Below, piece after piece: positions 1-11,856 of a stretch of 64,000 nucleotides of DNA (position 1 is its first letter; each line of letters starts with the position of its first letter). The notes below the pieces were generated by a model. The model was not told where the DNA came from, ran no database searches, and was given only the letters and a program-made list of their open reading frames with translations. The translations under genes and the position numbers were made by a program. Location of the stretch: NCBI GenBank assembly GCA_024760905.1, contig CM045732.1, positions 56,168,496 to 56,232,495 on the forward strand, read 5' to 3'. This DNA is from Plotosus lineatus (lineage: Eukaryota > Chordata > Actinopteri > Siluriformes > Plotosidae).

Positions 1-14
1 CCGGTATACTGTAC

Positions 15-62
<48 letters not shown>
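1..62. repeat. (TA)n microsatellite at window edge
   Basis: A nearly pure AT dinucleotide run begins at about position 17 and ends where a Tc1-like element starts. Tc1 elements insert at TA, so the run is a natural target. Confidence 0.95.
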
Positions 63-66
<4 letters not shown>

Positions 67-73
67 TAAAGTG

Positions 74-1657
74 CAGTGCTGTGCAAAGTTTTTTGTCCCT
101 TCCTGATTTTTTACTTTTTTGCACCTTTGTCACACTTAATGTGAGACTCATTCGCTGTGGCAACCCCTGAAAAAAAAGGGTAAAAGCCAAAAGGAAATCT
201 CTCACACTTAACTTTTTCATGTCATCAAACAAATTTAAAACTTACACAAAGATTACTCAAGTATTCAAAAATGAAATTTTCCTGTTGTGATTTTATTTGT
301 TAAGAGAAAAATTCTATCCAAACCTACATAAACCTTTGTGAATTTGTAATTGCCCCCCTTGGTAAAAAGGTGAGGCAATTGTGATTAATCCTATTATTGG
401 GTAAAACTGAGTACAATTTCATGGCCACACCCAGGCCTGATCTCTAATAGAAAAAACCTGTCTGACAAGTTGAGGTAGGCCATACTGAACACACAGTATC
501 ATGTCACGATCCAGTGAACTTCAAGAGCAAACAAGAAATAAGTTATAGAGACATCTCAGCCTGGGAAAGGATACAAAGTCATTGGTAAATCTTTGGGACT
601 CCACCGGACCACTGTCAGAGCCATTATCCACAAATGGAGAAGGCATGGCACAGTGGTGACTCTTCCCAGGAGTGGCCGTCCTACCAAAAATGCTCCAAGA
701 GCATGGCACAGACTAACAGAAGTCACAAAAAATCCAAAAACCACTTCTAAACAACTACATACAAGCCTCACTTGCCGAGTCAATGTCAATGTTCATGACT
801 CCACCATTAGAAAGACATAAGGCAAAAATGGCATCCATGGAAGAGTTCCGAGGTGAAAGCCACTGTTGAGAAAAGAATATCAAGGCACGACTCACTTTTG
901 CCAAGAATCATCCTGATCATCCCCAAAGCTTTTGGGAAAATGTCCTCTGATGAAACTAAAGTTGAAATTTTTAGGAGAAATGCATCACGTTACATCTGGC
1001 ACAAAAGGAACACTGGATTTGATTAAAAAGAACATTGTACCAACTGTGAAACATGGTGGTGGAAGTGTGACCTGGGCCTGCTTTGCTGCTTCAGGACCTG
1101 GCGACTTGTCATGATTGATGGAGCCATGAATTCTGCTCGCTATCAAGAAATCCTGCTGAAGAATGTTCATCCATCAGTTTGAGACCTCAAGCTTAAGCGC
1201 ACCTGGGTTCGGCAGCAAGGCATTGAACCAAAGCACACCAGCAAATCCACTTCTGAATGGCTAAAAAAGAACAACACGAGGGTTTTGAAGTGGCACAGTC
1301 AAAGTCCCGACCTGAACCCTATTCAGATGCTGTGGCATGACCTTAAAAAGGCTGTTCATGCCCAAAACCCCAAGCTGGTTGATCTTAAACAATTCTACAG
1401 AGAAGAGTGAGCCAAAATCCCATCACAGCCATATGAAAGACTCCTTGCCTCTTACCGCAAATGCTTGACTGCAGTTATTGCTGCAAAAGGTGGTTCAATC
1501 AGCTATTAGGCTTAGGGGGAAAATACTTATTCACATTGGCCCTTGTAGGTTCTTTGTATAGTATTTAGGTTTGCTTGATCTGAAATGGATGACAGTGACA
1601 AACCTGCAAAAAATGTCAGAAATTGGTCAGAAGGCAAAAATGTTTTGCACAGCACTG
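74..1657 (+). mobile_element. Tc1/mariner-type DNA transposon, decayed transposase
   Basis: The ends form an inverted repeat: CAGTGCTGTGCAAAG at 74 and its complement near 1644-1657. In between lies a Tc1-type transposase in fragments. The frame at 593-820 holds the helix-turn-helix/GRPTK-type DNA-binding region. Near 946-970 there is an SDETKVE catalytic block, and at about 1307-1335 a SPDLNPIQ-MLW block. In active Tc1 proteins the last block reads PIE, supplying the third acidic residue; here it is Gln, and several stops and frameshifts break the frame. The copy is therefore dead. The left arm carries a younger insertion at 140-201. Confidence 0.85.
130..211 (+). mobile_element. RTE/SINE 3'-tail insertion with 10 bp target duplication
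   Basis: The 62 bp at 140-201 contain the tail shared by the window's RTE LINE and SINE-1 (ATTCGCTGTGGCAACCCCTGA, then an A/G-rich end). TCACACTTAA occurs at both 130-139 and 202-211, a perfect target-site duplication. This is a severely 5'-truncated retroposition into the left arm of the Tc1 element. Confidence 0.8.
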
Positions 1658-1712
1658 TGTGTATACTGAGTATATATACACATACACACGTAGACATGTG
1701 TGTGTGTGTGTT

Positions 1713-1794
<82 letters not shown>

Positions 1795-1812
1795 TATACA
1801 GTGTATGTGTAG
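1658..1812. repeat. Compound (TG)/(TA)/(CA) microsatellite
   Basis: Runs of TG, then TA (about 1721-1752), then CA (about 1753-1788) follow the Tc1 end. The frames that look open through it are dinucleotide artefacts. Confidence 0.95.
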
Positions 1813-2060
1813 GCCTCCGTCAGAGCCGAAGAGCTTTGGCTGGTATCCTGGCTGGTGATAGTCTCCAGTGCGCAGAGCCGGGGTAGGGAGTAATGGAGGA
1901 CAGGCTGTTACCCAAGCAGCAAGTCCCCCCCTCTCGTCACCACCGGAAGGATCCAAGGTGGGCATGGAAGGGCAAGTGCCGATACGGTTCCGGTGCCGCT
2001 GCAGGAGTTACCAGAATGTTACTGTGAACAACTGCCTCAGGAGAACCGACTCCTGATAAG
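1805..2060. other. Unclassified GC-richer segment
   Basis: About 250 bp with clearly higher GC than its surroundings, lying between a microsatellite and a SINE fragment. No coding potential or known family was recognised. It may be another mobile-element remnant. Confidence 0.3.
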
Positions 2061-2184
2061 AAACATGCTGACTGCTCTGCAGCTACTCTTGTCGAAAGGC
2101 AGCAATGGTTCCTTTACATGCCTCACACCATCAACAGTGAGAGACATGACTGGCCTTTGATAACCCAGTTAGCTGCACTGGGAT
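2061..2184 (-). mobile_element. SINE-1 body fragment
   Basis: This matches the body of SINE-1 at 30740-30850 (GCAGCTACTCTT...CAGCAATGGTTCCTTTACATG...GAGAGACATG...TTAGCTGCACTGGG) in the same orientation. It lacks the tRNA head and the LINE-like tail. Confidence 0.75.
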
Positions 2185-2185
2185 A

Positions 2186-2235
<50 letters not shown>

Positions 2236-2560
2236 TTTCCTTTTGGCCGTTCCCTTCAGGGGTCGCCACAGCAAATCATGGTCTTCCTCTAGGCCTTCTG
2301 CTTGGTAGTTACAACCTCAGCATCCTACTACTGTACCTATACATGTCCAAACCATCTCAATCTAGCCTCTCGGACTTTGTCTCCAAAACCGATTGCATGT
2401 GTTGTCCCTCTGATGTACTCATTCCCGATCCTATCCATCCTCGTTACTCCCAAAGAGAACAGCTCTGCCTGCTGTCTTTTCCTCAGTACCACTGTTTCTA
2501 AACCATACGACATCGCTGGCCTCATCAACATCTTGTACACTTTCTTGCACACATATACAT
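2186..2560 (-). mobile_element. (TA)n plus RTE LINE 3'-end fragment with internal deletion
   Basis: After a (TA)n tract (2186-2232), bases 2234-2560 align with the 3' end of the RTE LINE at 41690-42140: first the GGGGTCGCCACAGC tail, then the C-terminal coding region read on the minus strand. About 110 bp present in the longer copy are missing between the tail and GTCTTCCTCTAGGCC. Confidence 0.8.
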
Positions 2561-2585
2561 ACATACACACCAAGTTGTCCTATTT

Positions 2586-2950
2586 TATAAGATAAGATAA
2601 GATAAGATAAGATAAGATACAGCTTTATTAATCTCACAATGGAGAAATTCACTGTTACAGGCTCTTGAGGTACTATCAGTAGGGGGTGCAAAAATAGATA
2701 CAAGTACGAACATACACACATACATATATTATATAAGTAAATAAATAAATAGATACATAAATAGTATAAATTACTAAACAATAAAAGAAAAGAATGGAGC
2801 AACTTTATAGATTGGCCTATATTAAAGTGTAATGTATCTGAGTGCAGAGTAGATGGGTTGATATGGTTGATATGGTTCATAGTCAGTGGGGTAGATGTGG
2901 TTGATTAAAGTGCGCGGGGGTTTTTATTGCACATAACCGGTATTTTCACA
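2586..2950 (-). repeat. (GATAA)n-tailed retroposon end
   Basis: Seven or so GATAA units (2586-2625) abut a sequence reading, on the minus strand, GAATTTCTCCATTGTGAG followed by TTAATAAAG. Such a tail is typical of the 3' end of teleost non-LTR retroposons, but I cannot name the family. Its 5' boundary is unclear, so the end coordinate is approximate. Confidence 0.5.
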
Positions 2951-3470
2951 GACAGTTACAAAGTGAGCTTTGGGTATATATGTTCTTGCCAGTGAACCCC
3001 AAATAGGTTTCCCCAATCGCACCGCTGTTATACCAGGCCTGTCATACCAGGCCTGCTGTTTTGGAGCTATATCATGGGTACTCATGGCCCCTTGATGTGT
3101 ATGATCAGTGAAGAGTGGCCCCTTTCATTGTGGGCAGACTAAGGTCCACCTGTGCTGTATTCATGCTGTCTCTTCAGCATCTGGATATACACAGTAGTCC
3201 ACAGATGTGAGGTGGCTGGATTACAGGACTTGGCAAACCAGAAGTGTTCACTCACAGATCTGTGAGCCATATTTAAGAGAAATAGGCATTTTATGTACAT
3301 AGAACAAGTTTTAGATTTTTGAAACAAGTGCTGCGTGTATTTTTGGTGTGTGTATATTTTTATGGTAAAAATGATAAACAGAACCACTGATAAAGGTATA
3401 TTACTCTGAATTGCAGAGGTAATAAATATTAAACCATAGAATTATTTGAATATTTTCATTTTTAAAATAC
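2951..3470. other. Intergenic, nothing recognised
   Basis: Low-complexity AT-rich sequence with no coding signal, RNA gene or repeat family that I can name. Confidence 0.5.
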
Positions 3471-3725
3471 ATTACACGGACTTAGAAATGCGTTCTGATA
3501 TTGTTATAAATCCGAGTTGATGACTTGTTCGAGTTCGCACCTTTAAACTTTACCCTGACGTGCACTGATGGTTGCAGGAATCTCACGCGTATTGGAGCAC
3601 GTGACCGACAGACTTATCACGCCTTGACTTCTGTAGCCGCCTTTGCGCCCTCGTAGTTTCCATGTGGATTCCGGAACAGAGCACTTCCTGGTATAGAGTT
3701 TAAAAATTAGCCATCTTAGTGCGGT
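3471..3725 (+). promoter_or_regulatory. Possible dnajc5g promoter/5' exon region
   Basis: A short CpG-bearing island stands out from the AT-rich surroundings, containing CACGTGACC, TTCCGGAAC, GCGCCCTCG and CACTTCCTGG (Ets-like). It lies 1.9 kb upstream of the dnajc5g start codon, whose coding exon begins directly after a splice acceptor. An upstream noncoding exon must therefore exist, and this is the best-looking candidate. No TATA box or donor was assigned. Confidence 0.35.
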
Positions 3726-4132
3726 TAATGTTTGTTATGCTCTTTAAAAAAAAAAAAAAAATGACATTTCGGACAACGTAGGCTATTTGAAGAGGCTGAG
3801 GAGGCTCTATGATCTCGGTTAGGTGTGTGTGGACAGGTAGGCGAATCAAAACACTTTATTCGTGTAAGTTTCCTCTCTGGCATGAGTTCAGTCGAATATC
3901 TAAACAATTCAGCCATTTTGGCACATGTTCCGACCGGACTGGGGTTTTTAGTTCCACACGGTTTCTTTCGAAATAGTAAGGTTAAACTTTTTAGTTTAGT
4001 ATTACTTTGTTTTTTCTTTGACTGTTTTATTAAAGTGCTAAACACCTCAAAGCTGAGGGTCTGATTCATGTTGTTACTTTCATGTCCTTATCCTGAATCT
4101 CTACAGTTATACAGATACACACACATACATCC

Positions 4133-4138
<6 letters not shown>

Positions 4139-4180
<42 letters not shown>

Positions 4181-4192
4181 GTGTATGTGTGC

Positions 4193-4243
<51 letters not shown>

Positions 4244-4359
4244 CGCGCGTATATATGTGTGTGTATGTGTGTATATGTATATGTGTATATAATATACACA
4301 CACACACACATATAGTGTGTGTATACATGTGTATGTGTGTATATGTGTATATATGTATA

Positions 4360-4393
<34 letters not shown>

Positions 4394-4412
4394 AATATAA
4401 TGTGTGTATGTA

Positions 4413-4486
<74 letters not shown>
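4139..4486. repeat. Long compound (TA)/(TG)/(CA) microsatellite
   Basis: About 350 bp of alternating TA, TG and CA blocks. Long Tyr/Val/Cys or His/Thr frames open on both strands, but they are periodicity artefacts. The tract ends a few bases before a Tc1 terminus. Confidence 0.95.
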
Positions 4487-4490
<4 letters not shown>

Positions 4491-5501
4491 TGTCCTACTC
4501 AAAAAATTAGCATATTGTGATAAAGTTCATTATTTTCTGTAATGTACTGATAAAAATTAAACTTTCATATATTTTAGATTCATTGCACACCAACTGAAAT
4601 ATTTCAGGTCTTTTCTTGTTTTAATACTTATGATTTTGGTATACAGCTCATGAAAACCCAAAATTCCTATCTCAAAAAATTAGCATATCATGAAAAGGTA
4701 CTCTAAACGAGCTATTAACCTAATCATCTGGATCAATCAATTAAAATGCCTGAAGTCCAGTGTCAAGTACCCACAGTCAGTGATGGTCTGGGGTGCCATG
4801 TCAGCTGCTGGTGTTGGTCCACTGTGTTTTATCAAGGGCAGGGTCAATACAGCTAGCTATCAGGAGATTTTGGAGCACTTCATGCTTCCATCTGCTGAAA
4901 AGCTTTATGGAGATGATTTCATTTTTCAGCACGACCTGGCACCTGCTCACAGTGCCAAAACCACTGCTAAATGGGTTACTGACCATGGTATTACTGGGCT
5001 CAATTGGCCTGCCAACTCTCCTGACCTGAAGCCCATAGAGAATCTGTGGGATATTGTGAAGAGAAAGTTGAGAGACACCAGACCCAACACTGTGGATGAG
5101 CTTAAGGCCGCTATCGAAGCATCCTGGGCCTCCATAACACCTCAGCAGTGCCACAGGCTGATTGCCTCCATGCCACGCCGCATTGAAGCAGTCATTTCTG
5201 CAAAAGGATTCCCCACCAAGTATTGAGTGCATAACTGAACATAATTATTTGAAGGTTGACTTTTTTTGTATTGAAGACACTTTTTTTATTGGTCGGATGA
5301 AATATGCTAATTTTTTGAGATAGGGATTTTTGATTTTTCTTTACTTTTTTGCCAAAATTATCAATATTAAAACAATAAAAGGCTTGAACTACTTCAGTTG
5401 TGTGTAGTGAATCTAAAATATCTGAAAGTCTAATGTTTATCTGTACATTACAGAAAATAATGAACCATATCACAATATGCTCATATTTTGAGAAGGACTT
5501 G
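4491..5501 (+). mobile_element. Tc1-type element b, internally deleted
   Basis: The termini are long inverted repeats containing AAAAATTAGCATATTGTGA and its complement near 5470-5500. The frame at 4690-5226 (178 codons) carries the transposase C-terminal catalytic half: [16 protein letters not shown] and a [12 protein letters not shown] block with the acidic residue kept. The N-terminal DNA-binding half is missing; the deletion junction is near 4740. It is the same family as the fuller copy at 12611-14070, which lies in the opposite orientation. It could move only if transposase were supplied in trans. Confidence 0.9.
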
Positions 5502-5599
5502 TATATGTGTGTGTGATATCAACTCTATATCTTAGACCTGTATTCTAAATGTTGTTATATGTGAATTGGGTTTATTTATTATTATTCTAGAATATAAGG

Positions 5600-8500
5600 A
5601 TGACTGATCCAAACAGAGCTCAGCGTAGGTTGTCCAGATCAGGAGACAGTTTATACCAAACCCTGGAGTTGGAGAAAGGAGCTTCCTCTGAGGACATTAA
5701 AAAAGCTTATAGGTAAACAGTCTCAAAACATAACTGCTATCTAGTTTAGACTTTGCTATCTAGTTTAGATCTGCTAGTTAAAATCTGAGCAGTAGTTTGA
5801 CAGATTGCTTGTCTGAATTAATTCTGTTTCGCTTTTAAACTGAACTGCTACACATGTCACAGTAAAAACCCATTTTTAATACGTTGATGGTATTTAAAAT
5901 ATTCCATTGCATGCTTTTCTATGACACAATCAATATACACTTCTTACTCTTAGTATATACTTATGCAATGAAAAAGTCTTGTTTGCAATATAAAACAGGT
6001 TATTTTGTATGTATAAAGCCTAATATTGATGCTGTTGGGAAGTAGCTGTGCATCTCTAGTACTTCAGAATGTATCCATGAAGATCTGACCACATGAATAT
6101 AAATGCAGCAATTAATATGCTTTCAGGAAACTTGCACTCCGGTATCACCCAGACAAGAACCCGGACAACCCAGAGGCTGCTGAAAAGTTTAAGGAGATCA
6201 ACAATGCCAACTGCATCCTTAATGACGTGAACAAACGTCAGATCTACGATGAATATGGTTCCATGGGCCTTTACATTGCTGACCAGTTTGGACAAGAAAG
6301 CGTTAAATACTACTTTCTCATGTCAAAGTGTTGGTTCAAGGTGTGCAGATGGGTGTTTACGTCACTCTTAACTGACAGTCTACATCCAGAAACATATATT
6401 TAACTTTTTTAAAATTTAAATTATGACACTTTTATCAACTATTTTTCTTTCTGGTTGTTTCAGGCACTTTTTATGTGTACGATGTTCTTTACTTGCTGCT
6501 GCTGTTTGTGCTGTTGCTGTTGCTGCTGTGGGAAATGTGGGCCAAAAGAAGACGAGGAAGACTATGCCTATGTGGATCCTGAACAACTTGAAGCCCAAAT
6601 GTTTGAAGAGCAAAACAAAGGTAAGTCATCACCTACGCGGTGACAAGTTCTCCTTTTAATTAAATTTACCATTTTATTTTCTGTAGTTAAAAGAAAAATG
6701 CATTTTGTTACTTGATGAAGATGAATTGCATTTACTGAGTATTTACACATTGCTTAAGTCTATTCTTCCAAATTTGAACAAGTGTATTTTCATGGGCGTA
6801 AGTAAAAGGTAAGTCTGTTGGGTTTTTACACCCGAGTCTAGTGGCTTAGCCTCGTGGCTCATCAGGTCGGTACTTATCCCTGGTTTCCGTAGCGTGAAGC
6901 GACCAGGAGTTCAACTCCCCCTGGATGGGACGCTAGTCCATCGCAGGTTACCTTCCCAGTATATTTTACTGGTACCCATTTATACTGCTGGGTGAACAGA
7001 GGCATATTTGTGGTTGAGCGCTTGCCCACGGGTCTGAGCACAGTGAGGGTCTCGGTGGGATTCGAACTCACAACTTCCCGATCATGAGCACAGCACCCTA
7101 ACCACTACGCCACCGGCCCCACATGGGCATAAGTACTTGTACGTTTAAAAAAAAAAAAAAAAAAAAGCTTTATTTCAGATAAGTAATTCAGATGTCATAT
7201 GATCAATATTAGTACTTTGTTGCTCAGATCTTATTCGTAATTACGGCTTAGAAATGTCTCCAATAAGATGTTATTAGGATTTTGAAGTAATGTTTATCAT
7301 TGCCACTTTCCTCTCTGCACATTATGTTCAGTATCCTAAGGTTATGAGGGTCCTTCTGATGAACTCACATTTTAAAAATCCTCGATGAAATTGGCTAGGC
7401 TATGTAAAGACAGTGCTTTGCAAAAGATTTAGGCAGATGCAAAGGAATGCTGTAGACCACAGAAGTATTATATTTACATATCAATAATTAAATTAAATAT
7501 TTTTTCCATTAAAAAATTCTTTAAATAGCAGTAAACATTAATAAATGAATCAAACTGAATATTTGGTGTATTGACCCTCTGCTATAGAAATATAGCAGTC
7601 TGAGTTTGTGCAGTTTTATAAGATATGAGGTGTAAGGTTTACTTATTTTGCAGAACTAGCCACAGTTCTGGAAGTTTAACAGTCACGGTACTTTTTATTT
7701 GCAGTCAAAACCCAGCGTTCATTATGTTTTTGTCTAAAAAGTGGAATATAGAGATCTCTCACTTTTTGCGGTTAATTGGGACCGAGATCCCCCGCGACCA
7801 CCGAATTCCGTGAAGTAGGATCACCCCCAGGCGACTGACGTATACATACATGTATGTGTATATAATATCAATAAACACATATTCAATGCTATGAATGCTT
7901 ATAATAACAAACATTAAAAAGTCATGCATAAGATGTAAATAAAATAGAAGTATACACACATACAGACGCGTGCTCGCAGGTGCGCATCCACACCTCATAA
8001 AAAGATGCGCGCTTCACAAAAATATAAATATTTTTCAATGGGAGAGTTTGGGTAGTTTTTTTTGCATAATTGTCCTTGTTTTTGCAGCATTTTCCTTAAC
8101 TTTTTCCCTTATTTTTCATTAATTTCCTTACTTTTTAATTCAATGCATATTAAAAAAAAAAAAACGCGATGCACTGAAGCCGCATGAATTGAAGTGCAAA
8201 GTAGAGAAGGATCCCTGTATTGTTTAATTTGATGCTTTCTTTAATAACAATGTTTTTTTCTCTGAAATATTTATGCAAATGATGAGTTTCTGCCAGAAAA
8301 ACAATGCATGGAAATCTAAAATGTTTTTGAAATAAATAACTAATGTAGAAATCATTTAAAAAAGTGTGTGTGTGTGTTCCTAAGACTCTCAACACAATAC
8401 TGTCCATTGATTCTTTTTACAAAAAACTGTTCTCACGGAGTTATTTTGACTGTGTGTCTGTCATCTTGTTATAACTTGATCTCTCCACATTCGGTTTCTC

Positions 8501-9074
8501 AGTGAAAAATGGTTTGTTTTTCTACCAATCCAGGGGTGTCAAACTCATTCCACAAAGGGCCATGTGGCTGCCCGGTTTTTGTTTCAACCAAGCAGCAGCA
8601 GCTCACCTGACTTGGTTCATTTAATCAAATGATCTGAGTCCTTCGGGCAGTTGATTGGTCAGTCTGTGTGCTCTGTACAGACACTGACCAATCAACTCCC
8701 TGAAATCTCAGATCACTTGTTAGCAAGCTTGTTTGGAACCCTTATTTATGTGGCGCAGTATAGAGGTGTAGGACTGGGGGCGCTGGACAGGCTATTGCTC
8801 CCTTTAGGTAAACATGAGTTTCTGTTTGATGTCAATATTGGTGATCAGTGTTATTGTGGGTAACCACAACCAGATTGACAATCTACCAACTTGTTTAAAA
8901 CCAGAGAAGAATGTCAATTCATGATTAAATCTAATGTTTGCAACATTCAAGTCTCCACACTCAAATGGATAGTTTTGCAGAAAACAAATGCAAATTTTGC
9001 TGATGGGATTTTTTTTTTAAGTTTCAGCAATCAGTATTTGACACTGTTGGGGGGGAAAACATTCTCTTCAACTT

Positions 9075-9121
<47 letters not shown>

Positions 9122-9325
9122 TGTCTTGCTTAGCAGGGAATGTAATTATCATTGGACAACCGGTTTCCTCTGCAGCAGCTGGAGATTCATGTGAGTGTTT
9201 ACTCTGATTTACTGATAGCTGAATCACACTTGCTGCCATAGACTTTCAAATGTAGAATTAATGCATTCCTTTCTTTTTCTTATTTTACAGTCCAAGCTCC
9301 GGTGATTGTTGGCAGGCCTATTTAG
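5600..9325 (+). CDS. dnajc5g: DnaJ homolog subfamily C member 5G (cysteine string protein)
   Basis: Cysteine string proteins are palmitoylated vesicle-bound J proteins that stimulate Hsc70 to refold synaptic/secretory SNARE proteins. Coding exons: 5600-5712, 6127-6340, 6464-6620, 9137-9190 and 9291-9325, 190 aa in total (family about 190-200). The ATG lies 9 bases after an acceptor, so the 5' UTR is split. The J domain is at residues about 17-85 with HPD at 45-47 inside YHPDKNP. The cysteine string spans C106-C134 with 14 Cys, including runs of 4 and 7. A DPEQLEAQ block follows, as in all CSPs. The CWFK lead-in to the string and the neighbouring SLC30A gene favour the G paralogue over DNAJC5 or DNAJC5B. 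The last two exons are tiny and the C-terminus (ending GRPI) is not conserved; these two exons are the least certain part. Confidence 0.9.
6805..7121 (-). mobile_element. SINE-2 (tRNA-headed) in dnajc5g intron
   Basis: On the minus strand the 5' end reads GGTGGCGTAGTGGTTAG (A-box-like), then GAGTTCGAATCCC (B box), then a body containing TATAAATGGGTACCAG. It is flanked by a 14 bp duplication with one mismatch: CATGGGCGTAAGTA at 6791-6804 and CATGGGCATAAGTA at 7122-7135. A second copy lies at 49146-49442. Confidence 0.85.
7749..8217 (-). mobile_element. Pogo-like MITE-3, copy 1 (469 bp)
   Basis: The terminal repeats are of the type CAGGGATCCCTCAC/GTGAGGGATCCCTG (left end mutated to TAGAGATCTCTCAC), flanked by TA. 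An internal part shares ACACATACAG-type sequence and GCGATGCACTGAAGCC with the copies at 19545-20014 and 29432-31454. There is no coding capacity. Confidence 0.75.
8531..8800. mobile_element. hAT-type MITE, one end only, with hairpin
   Basis: It begins with CAGGGGTGTCAAACTCATTC, a familiar hAT-type terminus. At about 8630-8715 it contains a near-perfect hairpin: CAGTTGATTGGTCAGT pairs with ACTGACCAATCAACT, inside longer GATCTGAG/CTCAGATC arms. No matching right terminus was found, so the copy is partial. Confidence 0.5.
9077..9120. repeat. (GT)22 next to a splice acceptor
   Basis: About 22 GT units end 15-16 bases before the acceptor AG (9135-9136) of the fourth dnajc5g coding exon. The tract is therefore part of the pre-acceptor region. 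Confidence 0.95.
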
Positions 9326-11640
9326 ATCGAAGACACTATGAAAAATTAAGGTTAGAATATTTACACGATCATACTTTTAGTACACTCACACGAACCACAG
9401 TATTATAGTATACATCTCTCTCTCTCTCTCTCTTATTTATTTATTTATTTAAAAAAAAACCAAAAAACATTATTTCTAAGACTAACCTGCATTTGTCAAA
9501 TTGGAGCTTGGAGATTTGTAGCTTCCGTGGTCTTTTTCAGCTTGTATTTACATACAGAGCACGGACAGGTGAATATTAAGCACCGAACCCAATTAGAATT
9601 TCCCTGGAACCTTTCAGCACTTTGCAATTTTTCACTTTTATTTTACATTTAATATTGACTTCACAAGTGGGTGCTCTGTGTCTTTAAACTAGAGAAAGGC
9701 AAACCCATACTGGGTATCAAACCGAAGAGTACTTTCATTTCTATACTTTTATCTGATTATCTCCCTATTTTTCCATGCATAATTTCCTTCCATAAAGTAG
9801 TTCTTCCATATTACATAACAGGTACCAATCAACAAGGGCAATGGTCATGCTGTGCTTCCTAGAAGACGTTGCCTATCCCCTTTCTATGCACGGGATCACA
9901 AATGCTTGCAATTGGCCAGTGTTGCTTGCAAAAGCTTGACTCCTTCGCTCTCATAGGCTCATGGTTCTGCTGCACCACCTGGGAGTCTGACTATTAATTC
10001 TAATGTTTTTCTCCACTTGGGTTCATACATTAGAGATGTAAACCTGGCCTAATCAATTATACTGAATTTTTAATGAAATATATACATATTTTTAATGAAA
10101 TATGGAGTTTGGTGTTTCTTTACCATTCCTAATTCATAAATGTACCATTACCATAGATCAATAACAATAACTACATCAAACCGTGGAAAAACTATACAAC
10201 TGTATCCCTAAACTATAGTAGGAGGATCAATGGCCTTTATACATGCCTATAATATTACCACTTTTGTTTCAGCAGCAGGCTGATGAGATATGATGGGGGC
10301 AGATGTATTAGTAATTCTTAATTTGCTCTGAATGAGATGATGTGTTTCACAGTGTTCCATTTCTTTCCTTCCTGTAGGTGGAGACACAACTGTAAACATG
10401 TAGCCAGCTGTCCACAGAAAGCCAGTCTTTTGCCTTTAAAGCTAGAATTTCTGACCAAAACAAAACTGCCATGTTTCAATATCTGGCTCAGTGACCGTAA
10501 GGGGAAAGTTGCAATTCTGTGTAACAGTCAAGTAATTTTGGCTGGTAGTCAGAGGCTGTATTTAATAGGCGTGTCCTCTGTGAAGTAAAAGGGGTTCTTG
10601 ATTACTCACAACACATTGTTTACACTTGCTGTACTTTTGCCTCGGTTCTTTTAGTTTGGTGTCAGGTTCTGTCTAATATTTTGTTATTTATACTAAGTAG
10701 AATATTTTAAATTGACAAGAAGGTAATTTGTTTTGACTGGCTTTTCTGTCCCAAAAGTATGCTATTGTTTATACGTTGTTCATAAAACGGAGAAAAAAAA
10801 ATAACAATTTATTAAGACTGCACAATTCCAGCTTATTTTGTTTGCCTTGGTTTATTTGTCTTAACACATTTAAATCGCAACTGTATTTTAATCAAAATTC
10901 CCGTGGCCTTAACTCTCGTATTTGACTTTTTGAGGGGAAAATATGAAAAAAAAAATTTCCCCCTCATTAAAAAAAAAAACTGGACAGTATTTAAATGCAG
11001 CACTGATTGGACTGTCTTGTTTTTTTTTTTTTTTTTTTTTTTTTTGGAAAATTTGTAATTAAAAAAAATTACAATGTTCTGTGATCTAAAAAATGCCAGC
11101 AAACATTATTTTTTGATATCTACAGGTATCTGTGTGGTTTTTATCTGCTTTAGGATAAATGTGGTTCATGCAGTATCTACGTGGAAAACATTGTGCAATC
11201 CCCCAAAATACACTCCACTTAATTTGAAATAATATCTGGAGTTTTTGTAAGTGATTTATTAATTCTAGATTACTCGGGTATCTGTTAGATTGACATTTTT
11301 GAATTTGCTTTTCACTGATTTATTGTCCAAAATTTAAACGATAACATCAACTGTATTGAGTCATCTGATGCACAATTAATACAGTCGAATTCTTCATGTT
11401 TGTGCAATATAAGAAATGTATTTGTAAATTGGAGGTGTAGAAATGAATGCAATAAATTTATATTTTTGATTGCTACTATTGTATTTGTTCTAAGCAAATA
11501 CAGTGTATTGGAACTTGCTGAATAAAAATAGATTGTATATCCGTGTAAACTCCTATTTTTGTATTTATACTCCCACATTGTGTTGTGTAAAGATCCAGAA
11601 AGCACACAATTGTAGTTTGATTTATCAGCAACCTTGATAT
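9326..11640 (+). other. dnajc5g 3' flank / probable long 3' UTR
   Basis: No coding exon of either neighbour was found. AATAAA hexamers at 11451-11456 and 11521-11526 could end a long 3' UTR, as other CSP genes have. The region also has (CT)n/(TTTA)n at about 9415-9450 and poly-T/A runs near 11020-11070. The frames of 60-97 codons here look like chance. Confidence 0.4.
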
Positions 11641-11856
11641 GGTGCCATGGGACTTTTTTTTTTATCTTAGGATTTTTTTTTTTTTTTTAAGACTTTTCAA
11701 CATTGCGTAATTGTTTGTGCAGCATGTGAAACAGCATATGGCTCCTTTCGGTCTCTTACTGCACTTTCAGTAAAAGTGCCCATGCAGAATTCGATTTTTG
11801 TCCTTGTGCTGTGTTCATACACTTTCTCAGAGGTACGTTTTAAAGAAACCGATTCC

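Noticed and set aside
4066..4542. Several 74-141 codon Tyr/Ile/His/Cys/Val frames
   Set aside because: They are dinucleotide microsatellite artefacts on both strands.
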